Shown here one piece after another: positions 43,929 through 52,825 of a DNA stretch of 64,000 nt. The notes under the pieces were generated by a model, which had not been told where the DNA came from, searched no databases, and saw nothing but the letters and a program-made list of their open reading frames with translations. A program made the translations under genes and the position numbers. Position 1 is the first letter of the stretch, and each line of letters starts with the position of its first letter. Origin of the DNA: Panacagrimonas sp052389915 (GTDB lineage Bacteria > Pseudomonadota > Gammaproteobacteria > Nevskiales > Nevskiaceae); contig JBQTHL010000013.1 in the NCBI GenBank assembly GCA_052389915.1, positions 1-64,000 on the forward strand. Reading direction: 5' to 3'.

Positions 43929-45239
43929 ATGAGCCTGCGCGCCGAAGTCCCCGGTGTCGTCGATCTGTTCGAGGTGCATCGGCAGCAGCCGGAGCGATTC
44001 CCGTTCCTGCTGCAAAGCGTCGCTGCGCATCCGCAGTCGGGCCGGTTCGACATCCTGTTCGGATTTCCCGGGGCGCGCCTGACCGGCAGGGAAGGCTGGT
44101 CGGCCTTGTCGGCAGCCTTTGCCGGAGAACCTGTGTTGCCGGAGCAAGACCTGCCTTTCGTCGGCGGCTGGTTCCTTTATCTGGGTTATGAAGCGGCCGG
44201 TTTTCGCGAGCTACGCTTGCGCTTGCCGCCATCCCCGTTCCGCACGCCGGATTTCCTGGCCGTGCGCTGCCCGGCGGCGATGATTTACGACCGCGAAGAA
44301 CAACGCACGAGTCTGATCGCCGAATCCGATCCGGATCAGTTGGAGTCGATGCGACAAACGCTGCGCGGCGTCGATGCGCGCGCGGTTGTGTCGCCCATCG
44401 CGGAGTCGCTGGTGGACGCGGTATCGGAAGACGCGCCGGAGCGGTTCCTCGGCGGCGTCGGGCGCATCCTCGAATATCTGGGTGCGGGAGACGCCTTTCA
44501 GGTCAACCTGTCGCGCGCCTGGAACGCGCGCCTGCGGCCGGGAAAAGACTATCTCGCGGTCTACGAAAACCTGCGTGGTACCAACCCCGCGCCATTCGCA
44601 GGACTGGCGACGTTCGATGGCGTCGCCGTGCTCAGTTCTTCGCCGGAACGCCTCGTGCAGGTACAAGGCCGCAACGTGCAGACGCGTCCCATCGCCGGCA
44701 CACGCCCGCGCAGCGAGGGGCTGAGCGACGAGGCCCAGCGCGAACAATTGATGGACAGTCTCAAGGAGCGCGCCGAGCACATCATGCTGATCGATCTGGA
44801 ACGTAACGATCTGGGGCGCGTCTGCGTGCCCGGCAGTATCGAGGTCAGCGAACTGATGAAGCTGGAGTCGTACGCCCACGTGCATCACATCGTGTCCAAC
44901 GTGCGCGGAGTTCTTCGCCCCGGTGTGGGTCCGGGCGACGTTCTCGCCGCCGTGTTCCCCGGCGGCACCATCACGGGTTGCCCGAAAGTTCGGGCGATGG
45001 AAATCATCGCCGAGCTTGAAGGCCTGGGGCGCGGGCCGTATACCGGCTCCATGGGTTATCTCTCGCGCTGCGGCCGCATGGACACGAACATTCTCATCCG
45101 CAGCCTGGTGGTGCAGGACGGGATGGTGAGCTTGCGCGCGGGCGCGGGCATCGTTGCGGACTCGGACCCGCTGGCCGAACTCGCCGAGACCCGGGCGAAG
45201 GCGCGCGGCCTGCTGCTCGCGCTCGGAGCGCCTGCCTGA
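43929..45239 (+). CDS. pabB: Aminodeoxychorismate synthase component I
   Basis: 436-residue chorismate-utilising enzyme that makes 4-amino-4-deoxychorismate for folate. The C-terminal catalytic half shows GDAFQVNLSRAW, SSSPERLV, DLERNDLGRV and PGGTITGCPKVRAMEIIAEL. The usual PabB motif PIKGT reads PIAGT, with Ala256 where Lys acts as nucleophile in characterised PabB enzymes; Ala is typical of anthranilate synthase. The overlap with pabC by one base strongly favours folate synthesis. The amidotransferase gene (pabA) is not here. Confidence 0.88.
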   Translation: MSLRAEVPGVVDLFEVHRQQPERFPFLLQSVAAHPQSGRFDILFGFPGARLTGREGWSALSAAFAGEPVLPEQDLPFVGGWFLYLGYEAAGFRELRLRLPPSPFRTPDFLAVRCPAAMIYDREEQRTSLIAESDPDQLESMRQTLRGVDARAVVSPIAESLVDAVSEDAPERFLGGVGRILEYLGAGDAFQVNLSRAWNARLRPGKDYLAVYENLRGTNPAPFAGLATFDGVAVLSSSPERLVQVQGRNVQTRPIAGTRPRSEGLSDEAQREQLMDSLKERAEHIMLIDLERNDLGRVCVPGSIEVSELMKLESYAHVHHIVSNVRGVLRPGVGPGDVLAAVFPGGTITGCPKVRAMEIIAELEGLGRGPYTGSMGYLSRCGRMDTNILIRSLVVQDGMVSLRAGAGIVADSDPLAELAETRAKARGLLLALGAPA

Positions 45240-46039
45240 TGTGGTTCAACGGCGAGCCCGTCGAAGGGACGTGGACCGGCACGCGCGCGCTGCACTATGG
45301 CGATGGCGTGTTTCGCACCGCGCTGGTGAGAGAGGGGCTCATCGTCGATCTGCCCCGACAGCTGGCAAAGCTGCTGCGCGACGCCGCGGCTTTGAAACTC
45401 GAATGTCCCGATGCGGGAATGCTCAAGGCCGAAGCAGAAGCCGCCGTGCATGCAACCGGTTCAGGAGTTCTGCGTATTCTGCTCAGCCGCGTCGATTCCG
45501 GTCGCGGCTACGCGCCGCAGTCCGATCGCTGCGACCGCCTGATGCAAGTGCGCGCGCTGCCGGAGTATCCGCGCGCAAATTGGGCAAAGGGCGTAAAGGT
45601 GGGCTGGAGCCCGGTGCTGCTCGGCATCCAGCCGCGTCTGGCCGGCATCAAACATCTCAACCGGCTGGAGCAGGTGCTGGCCAGTCGCGACTGGCCAGAA
45701 CATCAAAACGAAGCGCTGATGTGCGACGCCGAAGGCCGCGTGATCTGCGGCACGCGCAGCAATATTTTTTTTGTGATCGACAATATTCTGGTGACGCCGG
45801 ACGTGTCGCGATCCGGCGTCGCAGGCATGATGCGCGACAAGCTGATCGAGCTTGGCCGCTACTGCGAAATCGGCACGATCTCTCCGGACGAAGTGCGTCA
45901 CGCGCAGGAATGTTTTCTCACCAACAGCCTTATCGGAATCTGGCCCGTGCGACGTATCGGCAATCTTGAACTCGGCGAACCCGGACCGGTGACGCGAGCC
46001 TTGAGCGACCAGCTTCTGCATCCCTGGAGCGGCGCGTGA
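45239..46039 (+). CDS. pabC: Aminodeoxychorismate lyase
   Basis: 266-residue PLP enzyme that releases pyruvate from aminodeoxychorismate to give 4-aminobenzoate. It is a fold-type IV aminotransferase relative: HYGDGVFRTALVREG (about 19-33), the PLP Lys in LAGIKHLNRLEQVLA (about 138-152), and ICGTRSNIFFVID. The ATG overlaps the pabB stop, and the downstream mltG GTG overlaps its stop by four bases, so the operon is continuous. Confidence 0.93.
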   Translation: MWFNGEPVEGTWTGTRALHYGDGVFRTALVREGLIVDLPRQLAKLLRDAAALKLECPDAGMLKAEAEAAVHATGSGVLRILLSRVDSGRGYAPQSDRCDRLMQVRALPEYPRANWAKGVKVGWSPVLLGIQPRLAGIKHLNRLEQVLASRDWPEHQNEALMCDAEGRVICGTRSNIFFVIDNILVTPDVSRSGVAGMMRDKLIELGRYCEIGTISPDEVRHAQECFLTNSLIGIWPVRRIGNLELGEPGPVTRALSDQLLHPWSGA

Positions 46040-47076
46040 TCCGCTTCCTGAAGCGGCTCCTGATCGGCTTGCTGCTGACGCTGGTGGTGCTCTCGGCCGC
46101 GGCAGGCTTGATGCTGTGGGACGGGTATCGTCTGCTGCACGCGCCCCTGAGCATCACGCAGCCGTCGAAGCTGGAACTGGCTACCGGCAGCCGATTGCGC
46201 GACGCGGTCCTGCAGATGAGATCGCAGGGATATTTCACGGCGGCGCGGCAGGCAATCTACCTCGAAGCCTGGGCACGGCTGACGGGCGAGGCCAGTCTGA
46301 TCAAGGCCGGCGAGTACGAACTGGAGCCCGGAGTTTCGAGCCTGCACGTCTTGTCCATGCTGGTGGACGGCAGGATGCTGATGCACGAATTGCGCATCGT
46401 CGAAGGCACCAGTTTCGATCAGGCGCTGAAGCTGCTGCGGCAACATCCCGATATCAAGCTCACGCTCCAAGACACGCGCCCGCAGGCTGTCATGGAAGCT
46501 CTCGGACATCCCGAACTTCACCCCGAAGGCCGTTTTTTTCCGGACACGTACCGATTCCCCAAGGGCACGACCGATGTCGTCATCCTGCGCAAGGCCTTCG
46601 ATGCGATGGATCGGGCACTGACCGAAATCTGGGAACGACGCATGGAAGGGCGCACCACCGAGCTTCCGTACGCGAGGCGCGACGACGCGCTCATCATGGC
46701 CTCGATTGTCGAAAAGGAAACGGGACTGGCGTCCGAGCGCACGCGCATCGCCGGGGTGTTCGTGCGCCGTCTCCAGCAGGGCATGAAGCTGCAAACCGAT
46801 CCCACGGTGATCTACGGCTTGGGCGAAACCTTCGACGGCAATCTGCGCAAGCGCGATCTGCTGGCCGACGGTCCGTACAACACCTACGCGCGCGTCGGTC
46901 TGCCGCCGACGCCCATCTGCCTGCCCGGCCGCGCGTCGCTGGAAGCAGCGGTCACGCCCGCCGAGGGAACCGAGCTGTTCTTCGTCTCGCGTCGCGACGG
47001 CTCGCACCAGTTCTCAACGACCTGGGCCGAACATGAGGCAGCGGTGCGGCAGTTCCAGTTGGGGCAGGGCGGATGA
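46036..47076 (+). CDS. mltG: Endolytic peptidoglycan transglycosylase MltG
   Basis: 346-residue inner-membrane enzyme that cuts nascent peptidoglycan strands. One N-terminal membrane helix (about 7-28) precedes a LysM-like region and the YceG domain. The catalytic Glu is in ASIVEKETGLASER (about 220-233). FFPDTYRFPKGT, GLPPTPICLPGRASLEAA and LFFVSRRDGSHQFSTT are family motifs. It overlaps pabC and tmk by four bases each. Confidence 0.95.
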   Translation: MIRFLKRLLIGLLLTLVVLSAAAGLMLWDGYRLLHAPLSITQPSKLELATGSRLRDAVLQMRSQGYFTAARQAIYLEAWARLTGEASLIKAGEYELEPGVSSLHVLSMLVDGRMLMHELRIVEGTSFDQALKLLRQHPDIKLTLQDTRPQAVMEALGHPELHPEGRFFPDTYRFPKGTTDVVILRKAFDAMDRALTEIWERRMEGRTTELPYARRDDALIMASIVEKETGLASERTRIAGVFVRRLQQGMKLQTDPTVIYGLGETFDGNLRKRDLLADGPYNTYARVGLPPTPICLPGRASLEAAVTPAEGTELFFVSRRDGSHQFSTTWAEHEAAVRQFQLGQGG

Positions 47077-47699
47077 GCGCGCGCGGCCGATTGATCACTC
47101 TGGAAGGCGGGGAGGGTGCGGGCAAGTCCACGCATGCGGGTCTGGTGGTGTCCTGGTTGGAGGCGCGAGGCCGCAAGGTCGTGCGCACGCGCGAACCCGG
47201 CGGCTCGCCGCTGGCCGAGGCTGTCCGCAGTGTCGTGCTCGGCGACTGGGTTGAGGGCATCACTTCCGAGACCGAGTTGCTGTTGATGTTCGCGGCCCGC
47301 GCCGCGCACGTCGCGAGCCTGATCCGGCCTGCGCTCGATCGCGGCGAAGACGTGGTGTGCGATCGCTTCGTCGACGCAAGCTGGGCGTACCAGGGCGCGG
47401 GACGCGGGCTGGCTGTCGAGGCGCTCTCGATGCTGGAACAACTGGTATCGCGAGAGCTGAAACCGGACCTGGTGCTGCTGTTCGATCTGCCGCCGCAGCT
47501 CGGCTTGTCCCGCGCACGGAATCGTGGCGATGCCAATCGCTTCGAAGCGGAGAACCTGGCCTTCATGACTCGCGTGCGCGATGCCTATCTTGCGCGGGCG
47601 GCAGCCGATCCCGGCCGGTACGCGATCATCGACGCCAGTCTTGCGCTGACCGAGGTTCAAGAGCGGGTCACAGGCGTGCTGGAGGATCGGTTGTCGTGA
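47073..47699 (+). CDS. tmk: Thymidylate kinase
   Basis: 208-residue kinase that phosphorylates dTMP to dTDP. The P-loop is LEGGEGAGKSTHAGLV (about 9-24), the DRx motif is VVCDRFVDASWAYQGAGRG (about 97-115), and DPGRYAIIDAS is near the C-terminus. The DR motif is the normal form. It overlaps mltG and holB by four bases. Confidence 0.96.
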   Translation: MSARGRLITLEGGEGAGKSTHAGLVVSWLEARGRKVVRTREPGGSPLAEAVRSVVLGDWVEGITSETELLLMFAARAAHVASLIRPALDRGEDVVCDRFVDASWAYQGAGRGLAVEALSMLEQLVSRELKPDLVLLFDLPPQLGLSRARNRGDANRFEAENLAFMTRVRDAYLARAAADPGRYAIIDASLALTEVQERVTGVLEDRLS

Positions 47700-48700
47700 C
47701 TCCGGCCGCCGAAATCCTGCCTTGGCACGAGGAGATATGGACCCGGGTGCAGGACTCCATCCGGTCGGGCCGACTGGGCCACGCCTTGCTGCTGGCCGGA
47801 CCCGAAGGCGTGGGCAAGCGGCGTTTCTCGCGCAGCCTGGCGACGAGCCTGTTGTGTGAAGCGCGGACTGCGGATGGAACCGCTTGCGGACGCTGCCGCA
47901 GTTGCACCCAACTCGCGGCGGGCAGCCACCCGAACCTGATCTGGCTCAGTCGCGAGATCAACGAGAAAACCGACAAGGAAAAACGCGACATCTCGATGGA
48001 GCAGTTGCGCGGCGCCATGCAGCGGCTGTCGCTGAGCAGCCACTACGGCCAGTCGCGCGTGGTGGTGATCGAACCGGCGGACGCGCTGAACATCAGCGGC
48101 GTCAACGCGGTGCTCAAGACCGTCGAAGAGCCGCCGGTCGGGTGCCACATCCTGCTGCTGTCCGAGCGGCCGATGGCGCTGGCGCCGACCTTGCGCAGCC
48201 GCTGCCAGCGCATCAACTTCCCGCTTCCTGCAGCGGACATGGCGATCCGGTGGTTGAAATCGAAACGGCCGGACGTCGATGTGGAAGCCGCCCTGGTCGA
48301 ATCCGGCGGTGCGCCGATTGCGGCGTTTGAAGCGCTCGAATCGGGCGTGATCGGCCAGCGCAGCAACTGGCGGCAGGGCCTGTTCGAACTGGCCGAGCAC
48401 CAGGTCGATCCGCTGACAGCCGCATCCCGGATTCCGAAGGACGAGGTCGCGGACTGGGCGCGGACCTACCTGCGCGTGCTGCACCAGGTGCTCCGCGCGC
48501 TGGCGGGCGCGGCGGGTATCGACCCGCGAGTCGAACGAGTCGCGCGCACCCTGGGCTTCGCGCGCGTGGAGCAGCTTTACCTTGAGGCCATCGAATCGCA
48601 GCACCGCCTGCGCGGCAACGCCAACCCTCAGTTGCTGGTCGAATCTCTTATGATCTCTTGGTGGCATCGCGCAGGGCAGACGGAGAAGCGCAGGACATGA
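47696..48700 (+). CDS. holB: DNA polymerase III subunit delta prime
   Basis: 334-residue clamp-loader subunit. HALLLAGPEGVGKRRFSRSL has a P-loop-like motif; zinc-binding cysteines are in LLCEARTADGTACGRCRSC (about 52-70), and the SRC motif is in PTLRSRCQRINF. The GTG at 47696 overlaps the tmk stop; the longer frame upstream is a tmk shadow. It overlaps pilZ by four bases. Confidence 0.94.
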   Translation: MTPAAEILPWHEEIWTRVQDSIRSGRLGHALLLAGPEGVGKRRFSRSLATSLLCEARTADGTACGRCRSCTQLAAGSHPNLIWLSREINEKTDKEKRDISMEQLRGAMQRLSLSSHYGQSRVVVIEPADALNISGVNAVLKTVEEPPVGCHILLLSERPMALAPTLRSRCQRINFPLPAADMAIRWLKSKRPDVDVEAALVESGGAPIAAFEALESGVIGQRSNWRQGLFELAEHQVDPLTAASRIPKDEVADWARTYLRVLHQVLRALAGAAGIDPRVERVARTLGFARVEQLYLEAIESQHRLRGNANPQLLVESLMISWWHRAGQTEKRRT

Positions 48701-49062
48701 GCACTCTTCCTCCCCGAGCCGGCGGCACCCAGCCCGGCATTCTCACGCTCAACATCAAGGACAAGAGCGCGCTGTTCGCGGCCTATATGCCGTTTATCAA
48801 GAACGGCGGCCTGTTCATCCCCACGCCCAAGGAATACCGGCTCGGCGACGAGGTGTTCATCCTGCTGACCCTGATCGACAGCGCCGAGCGCCTGCCGGTC
48901 GCCGGAAAAGTGGTGTGGGTGACGCCGCGCGCCGCACAGGGCAGGCGGGTGCAGGGTATCGGCGTGCAATTCAGCATTCAAGACGGCGGCATCACACAGC
49001 AGAAGATCGAAACCCAGCTCGCCGGAACGGTCGGACACGATCGGCCCACGCAGACGATGTAG
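48697..49062 (+). CDS. pilZ: PilZ domain protein of type IV pilus assembly
   Basis: 121-residue cytoplasmic protein. The segments ILTLNIKDKSALFAAYMPFI, GGLFIPTPKEYRLGDEVFIL and VQGIGVQFS match canonical PilZ next to holB. The c-di-GMP motif RxxxR is absent, as in Xanthomonas/Pseudomonas PilZ proteins that act through FimX/PilB rather than by direct binding. It ends the rightward operon, meeting the leftward cNMP gene end to end without a visible terminator. Confidence 0.92.
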   Translation: MSTLPPRAGGTQPGILTLNIKDKSALFAAYMPFIKNGGLFIPTPKEYRLGDEVFILLTLIDSAERLPVAGKVVWVTPRAAQGRRVQGIGVQFSIQDGGITQQKIETQLAGTVGHDRPTQTM

Positions 49063-50109
49063 TCAGCGACCGCCGATTCCGTCGGCCAGGATGTAGGCGT
49101 CGTAACCTTTCTGAGTCAGCACGAACGAAGCCACTGCGCTGCGCCGGCCGGTATCGCATACGCAGATGTAGGCCGTGGCCGGATCGGCTGGCGGCAGGCG
49201 CATCCTCAAAAGGTAAAGCGGTACGTTGAGGCTGCCGGGGAGCGAGTGGGTTCTGAACTCGCTGGACAAGCGCACGTCGAGATACCTGGCCGCGCCGCGG
49301 CCCACCCGCGCATCGGCCTCGGCACGCGACAGGCGCCGGGTCAGCGGCTCCTTGAGCAGCGCGTGAAAGTCGTCCTTGGCCAGGCGCATCAGCTTGCCGT
49401 CGGTCAGCATGAATACGGTCGCGTTGCGTGGATCGTCCGAGATCAGGGCCTCTTCGCCGAATACCGATCCCGCGCCCAGGTCCGCCAGATGCACCGATGC
49501 CCGCCCGGGTTGCTCGCGCATCACGGTGCAGCGCCCCTCAGTGATGACGTAGAAATAATCGCCCACCTCACCCTGGCGGACGATGGTCTGACCGGCGCGG
49601 ACCTCGACCTGCTCCATCCGCATGAAGATCGTCTGCAAGTTGGCGGGCGGCACCATCTGGAACGCGCGGGCGTGCAGCAGTCGCACCATCCAGTCGTCTG
49701 ATTCGCAGTGCGTTTCCGCATTCACCACACCCACTTCGAGCATGTCGGTCTGATCCCAGGTGAGCATCACATCCAGTAGCTGAGTATTGACGGCGAGGTA
49801 GCGGACATCGGTGATGCAGATGGCCTTGAGACCGCCACTCTGAGACCAGGCGATGCGACTCAGGGCTTCCTGTGTCCCCGAACGCAGCGTCCCGACCCGC
49901 TCGCCGGACGCGTCGACCAGTTCGATGCTGCCGTCCAGAAGGTACAGGCTGTGCTCGACCGCCGGATCGGGATCGATCAAATCCTTGCCCGCTTTCTGTT
50001 CCAGCAGTCTCGCCGAGCGTGCGAGGTTGGCCTTGCTTTCGGTCCGCAAGGAACCCAAAGGCACGAGCCCTGCGAAAATCTTCGGGGTTGCTTGTGCTGC
50101 AGGGGTCAT
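49063..50109 (-). CDS. Cyclic nucleotide-binding / rhodanese fusion protein
   Basis: 348-residue soluble protein. Two cNMP-binding-like modules come first: a degenerate one (about 15-120, with LYLLDGSIELVDASGERV) and a clearer one (about 140-240, with GEVGDYFYVITEGRCTVM and GSVFGEEALISDDPRNATV). A rhodanese domain follows (about 250-345) whose catalytic Cys lies in YICVCDTGRRSAVASF (about 322). It probably couples ligand sensing with sulfur transfer or thiol chemistry. The start at 50109 (MTPAAQ) is chosen; an ATG at 50148 is also possible. Confidence 0.82.
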   Translation of the reverse strand: MTPAAQATPKIFAGLVPLGSLRTESKANLARSARLLEQKAGKDLIDPDPAVEHSLYLLDGSIELVDASGERVGTLRSGTQEALSRIAWSQSGGLKAICITDVRYLAVNTQLLDVMLTWDQTDMLEVGVVNAETHCESDDWMVRLLHARAFQMVPPANLQTIFMRMEQVEVRAGQTIVRQGEVGDYFYVITEGRCTVMREQPGRASVHLADLGAGSVFGEEALISDDPRNATVFMLTDGKLMRLAKDDFHALLKEPLTRRLSRAEADARVGRGAARYLDVRLSSEFRTHSLPGSLNVPLYLLRMRLPPADPATAYICVCDTGRRSAVASFVLTQKGYDAYILADGIGGR

Positions 50110-50279
50110 GAGATGCGCTTCGCCCCGGTTAGTTATGCGAGAATTCATCGTTAACCGTCCTGCAGGAGGGCGGGAAACGATTCACGGACAATACACCAGC
50201 GTTGGCCAGTGCGAAATTGAAGGGATACAACCCCGTATCGTTCCCTGCCATCGATCGAAAATGCATCCGGAGATATTGC

Positions 50280-51119
50280 ATGGCGCAGTCCAAGGCAAAG
50301 AAGAAAGCGGTAGCTAAACCGAAGCGTCCGGTGGCCAAGCCCGTCGCGAAAAAACCAGCGGCCAAAGCGGCGGTCAAGAAAAAAACCGCCGCCCCGGTAT
50401 CCAAGGCCAGGCCCGCGAAGGCAAAAAAAGCGATAGTCAAGGCCAAGCCCGCGAGCAAGCCGGCGAAGAAGGCCCTTGTCTCGCCGAAATCTGCGCCGAA
50501 GAAGCCGGCCCGACCGAAACCCGCTCGCGCACCCGTGGTGGCAGCCAAGCCCAAGAGCGTCGCCAAGCAAGCCGTGCGCAGGGCGGTTGCCGCCAGTCAT
50601 CGTCCACAGGCTGCGGCGGTTTCGGTACAAACCAAGCCGGTCGTCAAGGCGGCACCCGCGCCTGAAAGCGTAAAACGCAAGCTCGCACCGATAGAGCCCG
50701 GAACTGGGGTGGTCCCCACGGAAGAACAACTTCGCAAGGCGCCCGAATCGGCTTATATGAATGAGTCGCAGCTTGCGTTTTTCGAGGAACGCCTGCTGAA
50801 TATGCGCAACGAAGTCCTTGCGCGCGAACTCGACGTCAAGGAGCGCCTGCACCAGCGCGAAGTGTTCGCCGATCCGGCCGATCGCGCCAGCGCCGAGGAA
50901 GAGCATTGGCTGGACCTGCGACTGCGCGAGCGGGAGTCGCTGCTGCTCAAGAAGATCGACGACGCGCTGCGCCGCATCCGCGACCGGGACTATGGCTACT
51001 GCGAGAAAACCGGCGAGGCCATCGGCATCGCTCGTCTGCTGGCGAGACCTACCGCAACTGTCTGCGTGGATATCAAGGGTCAGGACGAGCGGGCCGAGTC
51101 GCAGTTTCGCGATCGTTAA
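50280..51119 (+). CDS. DksA/TraR-type protein with long H1-like Lys/Ala/Pro N-terminus
   Basis: 279-residue protein in two parts. Residues 1-140 are Lys/Ala/Pro-rich repeats resembling histone H1-like or AlgP tails (KAKKKAVAKPKRPVAK, KPAAKAAVKKKTAAP). Residues about 160-279 are DksA-like: a coiled coil (LAFFEERLLNMRNEVLAREL), then DRDYGYCEKTGEAIGIARLL and RPTATVCVDIKGQDE. Of the four zinc-finger Cys, only Cys241 and Cys262 remain; Thr244 and Ile265 replace the others. It probably binds RNA polymerase and also DNA. The ATG at 50280 is chosen from the conserved Lys-rich start. A strong terminator follows. Confidence 0.85.
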   Translation: MAQSKAKKKAVAKPKRPVAKPVAKKPAAKAAVKKKTAAPVSKARPAKAKKAIVKAKPASKPAKKALVSPKSAPKKPARPKPARAPVVAAKPKSVAKQAVRRAVAASHRPQAAAVSVQTKPVVKAAPAPESVKRKLAPIEPGTGVVPTEEQLRKAPESAYMNESQLAFFEERLLNMRNEVLARELDVKERLHQREVFADPADRASAEEEHWLDLRLRERESLLLKKIDDALRRIRDRDYGYCEKTGEAIGIARLLARPTATVCVDIKGQDERAESQFRDR

Positions 51120-51138
51120 GCCGTCGCTGCATCGTCAG

Positions 51139-51170
51139 AAAAAGCCGGCTGCTAGCCGGCTTTTTCTTTT
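51139..51170 (+). terminator. Rho-independent terminator after the DksA-like gene
   Basis: A 12-base stem AAAAAGCCGGCT / AGCCGGCTTTTT with loop GCT (51139-51165) runs into a T-rich tract ending at 51170. It begins 20 bases after the stop codon. The complementary A-run means it can also act on the minus strand, where the OppF-type gene ends at 51218. Confidence 0.92.
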
Positions 51171-51217
51171 GGGGTGAAGAATGCCAATTCGCTGACGGCT
51201 TGTATTGGAGCCTGGGC

Positions 51218-52210
51218 TCAGGCCATTTCCTGCACAGTGAAGTGGCACGCGGAGTAACCCCCATGAATAGCCCGGGCCAGGATCGGAACCTGGTGGTGGC
51301 AATGGTCGTCGGCGATGGGGCATCGCGTCACGAACACGCAGCCGGACGGCGGGTTGGCCGGGCTGGGGATTTCGCCTTCCAGCGTTTCGCGTTGCCCTGA
51401 AGCCGAGGCGCCCGGAACGGAGGCCAGCAGGGCGCGGGTGTAAGGGTGAACGGGCGAACCGAACAAGGCGTCGCGATCGGCCTGTTCCATCACCTTGCCG
51501 AGGTACATCACCAGCACGCGACGCGCGACGTGGCGCACGACGGCGAGGTCGTGCGCAATGAAGATCATCGCCAGGCCATATTCGGCCTGAAGGTCTGCGA
51601 GCAGGTTCACGATCTGCGCCTGCACGGACACGTCGAGCGCGGATACGGGCTCGTCGCAGATGAGCAACTTCGGACGCACGACCAGCGCACGCGCGATGCC
51701 GACTCTCTGGCATTGGCCACCCGAGAATTCGTGCGGGTAGCGGTTGTAGAGCGCAGCGGAAAGTCCCACGCGCTCCAGCATGGCGCGCACGCGCGCTTCA
51801 CGTTCGGCTCGGCCGAGCTCGGGATACAGTGCTTCCAGCGGTTCGGCAATGCTGTTGCCGATGGTCATGCGCGGGTCCAGGCTCGCGAGCGGGTCCTGGA
51901 ACACCATCTGGATTTCCCGGCGCAGGGGACGCCAGTCCGCTTCGTCGAACTTCGAGACGGTTCGGCCGGCGTACTCGATTGCACCCGAAGTGATCGGCTG
52001 TAAGCCGGCCAGCGCGCGCGCCAAGGTGGACTTGCCGCAGCCAGATTCGCCGACGATGCCCAGGGTTTCGCCAGCCGCGAGATTGAAGCCCACGCCATCC
52101 ACCGCCTTCAGCGAGCGCTTGCCGCTCCAGGGCCAGCCCGTGGACAGCGGGTAGTGAATCTTGAGGTGACGGACCGCGAGCAGTGCGGGCGCGGGCCGGG
52201 GCTTGCTCAT
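51218..52210 (-). CDS. OppF/DppF-type peptide ABC transporter ATPase
   Basis: 330-residue ABC ATPase of the oligopeptide/dipeptide importer type. Walker A is GIVGESGCGKSTLARAL, signature is EFSGGQCQRVGIARAL, and Walker B is LLICDEPVSALDVSVQAQ. The C-terminal oligopeptide domain has GSPVHPYTRALLASVPG and the Fe-S-like Cys positions CVFVTRCPIADDHCHH, typical of OppF/DppF. No permease, binding protein or OppD gene is in the window, so it is an orphan. The ATG at 52210 overlaps the dps stop, so the two are translationally coupled. Confidence 0.88.
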   Translation of the reverse strand: MSKPRPAPALLAVRHLKIHYPLSTGWPWSGKRSLKAVDGVGFNLAAGETLGIVGESGCGKSTLARALAGLQPITSGAIEYAGRTVSKFDEADWRPLRREIQMVFQDPLASLDPRMTIGNSIAEPLEALYPELGRAEREARVRAMLERVGLSAALYNRYPHEFSGGQCQRVGIARALVVRPKLLICDEPVSALDVSVQAQIVNLLADLQAEYGLAMIFIAHDLAVVRHVARRVLVMYLGKVMEQADRDALFGSPVHPYTRALLASVPGASASGQRETLEGEIPSPANPPSGCVFVTRCPIADDHCHHQVPILARAIHGGYSACHFTVQEMA

Positions 52211-52707
52211 TCGAGCAGGGATCGCAGCATCCACGCCGTCTTCTCGTGTACTTGCAGGCGCTGCGTGAGCAGGTCGGCGGTGGGTTCGTCGTGCGCATCG
52301 TCGGCCAGCGGGAACACCGAGCGCGCGGTCTTGGCGCAGGCCTCGTGGCCCTTGACCAGCAGGCGCACCATGTCCATGGCTTCCGGCACGCCCTCGGTCT
52401 CGCTGATGGACGACAAGGACGCGTACTGTTTGTAGGTGCCCGGCGCCGGGAGGCCCAGGGCGCGGATGCGCTCGGCGACCAGGTCCACCGCCAGCGCGGC
52501 TTCGGTGTAGTGAGTCTCGAACATCAGGTGCAGCGTGTTGAACATCGGACCCGTTACGTTCCAGTGGAAGTTGTGGGTCTTGAGGTACAGCGTGTACTCG
52601 TCGGCCAGCAGGCGCGACAGGCCATCGGCGATGGCGTGGCGGTTCTTCTTGTCGATGCCGATGTCGATCTGTGCGCTGGCGTCCTGCGCTTTCGCTTTCT
52701 TTGCCAT
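52207..52707 (-). CDS. dps: Dps-like DNA-binding ferritin
   Basis: 166-residue ferritin-like protein that stores iron and protects DNA under starvation or oxidative stress. The ferroxidase site is visible in HNFHWNVTGPMFNTLHLMFE followed by THY (about 45-67). A Lys-rich N-terminus (MAKKAKAQDA) may bind DNA. Length is typical. It overlaps the start of the downstream OppF-type gene. A 203-base gap upstream contains a dispersed repeat. Confidence 0.93.
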   Translation of the reverse strand: MAKKAKAQDASAQIDIGIDKKNRHAIADGLSRLLADEYTLYLKTHNFHWNVTGPMFNTLHLMFETHYTEAALAVDLVAERIRALGLPAPGTYKQYASLSSISETEGVPEAMDMVRLLVKGHEACAKTARSVFPLADDAHDEPTADLLTQRLQVHEKTAWMLRSLLE

Positions 52708-52825
52708 GGGGGTGCTCGTGAGTGGTGAGGCAGATGCGACCTTAGCCCGCTCTGCGCGCGATGTGAAATGAATCCTGGTGAAGACGGCGATTGAGGAGGG
52801 TTATCGGATTGAGTAGAGCGTTTCC

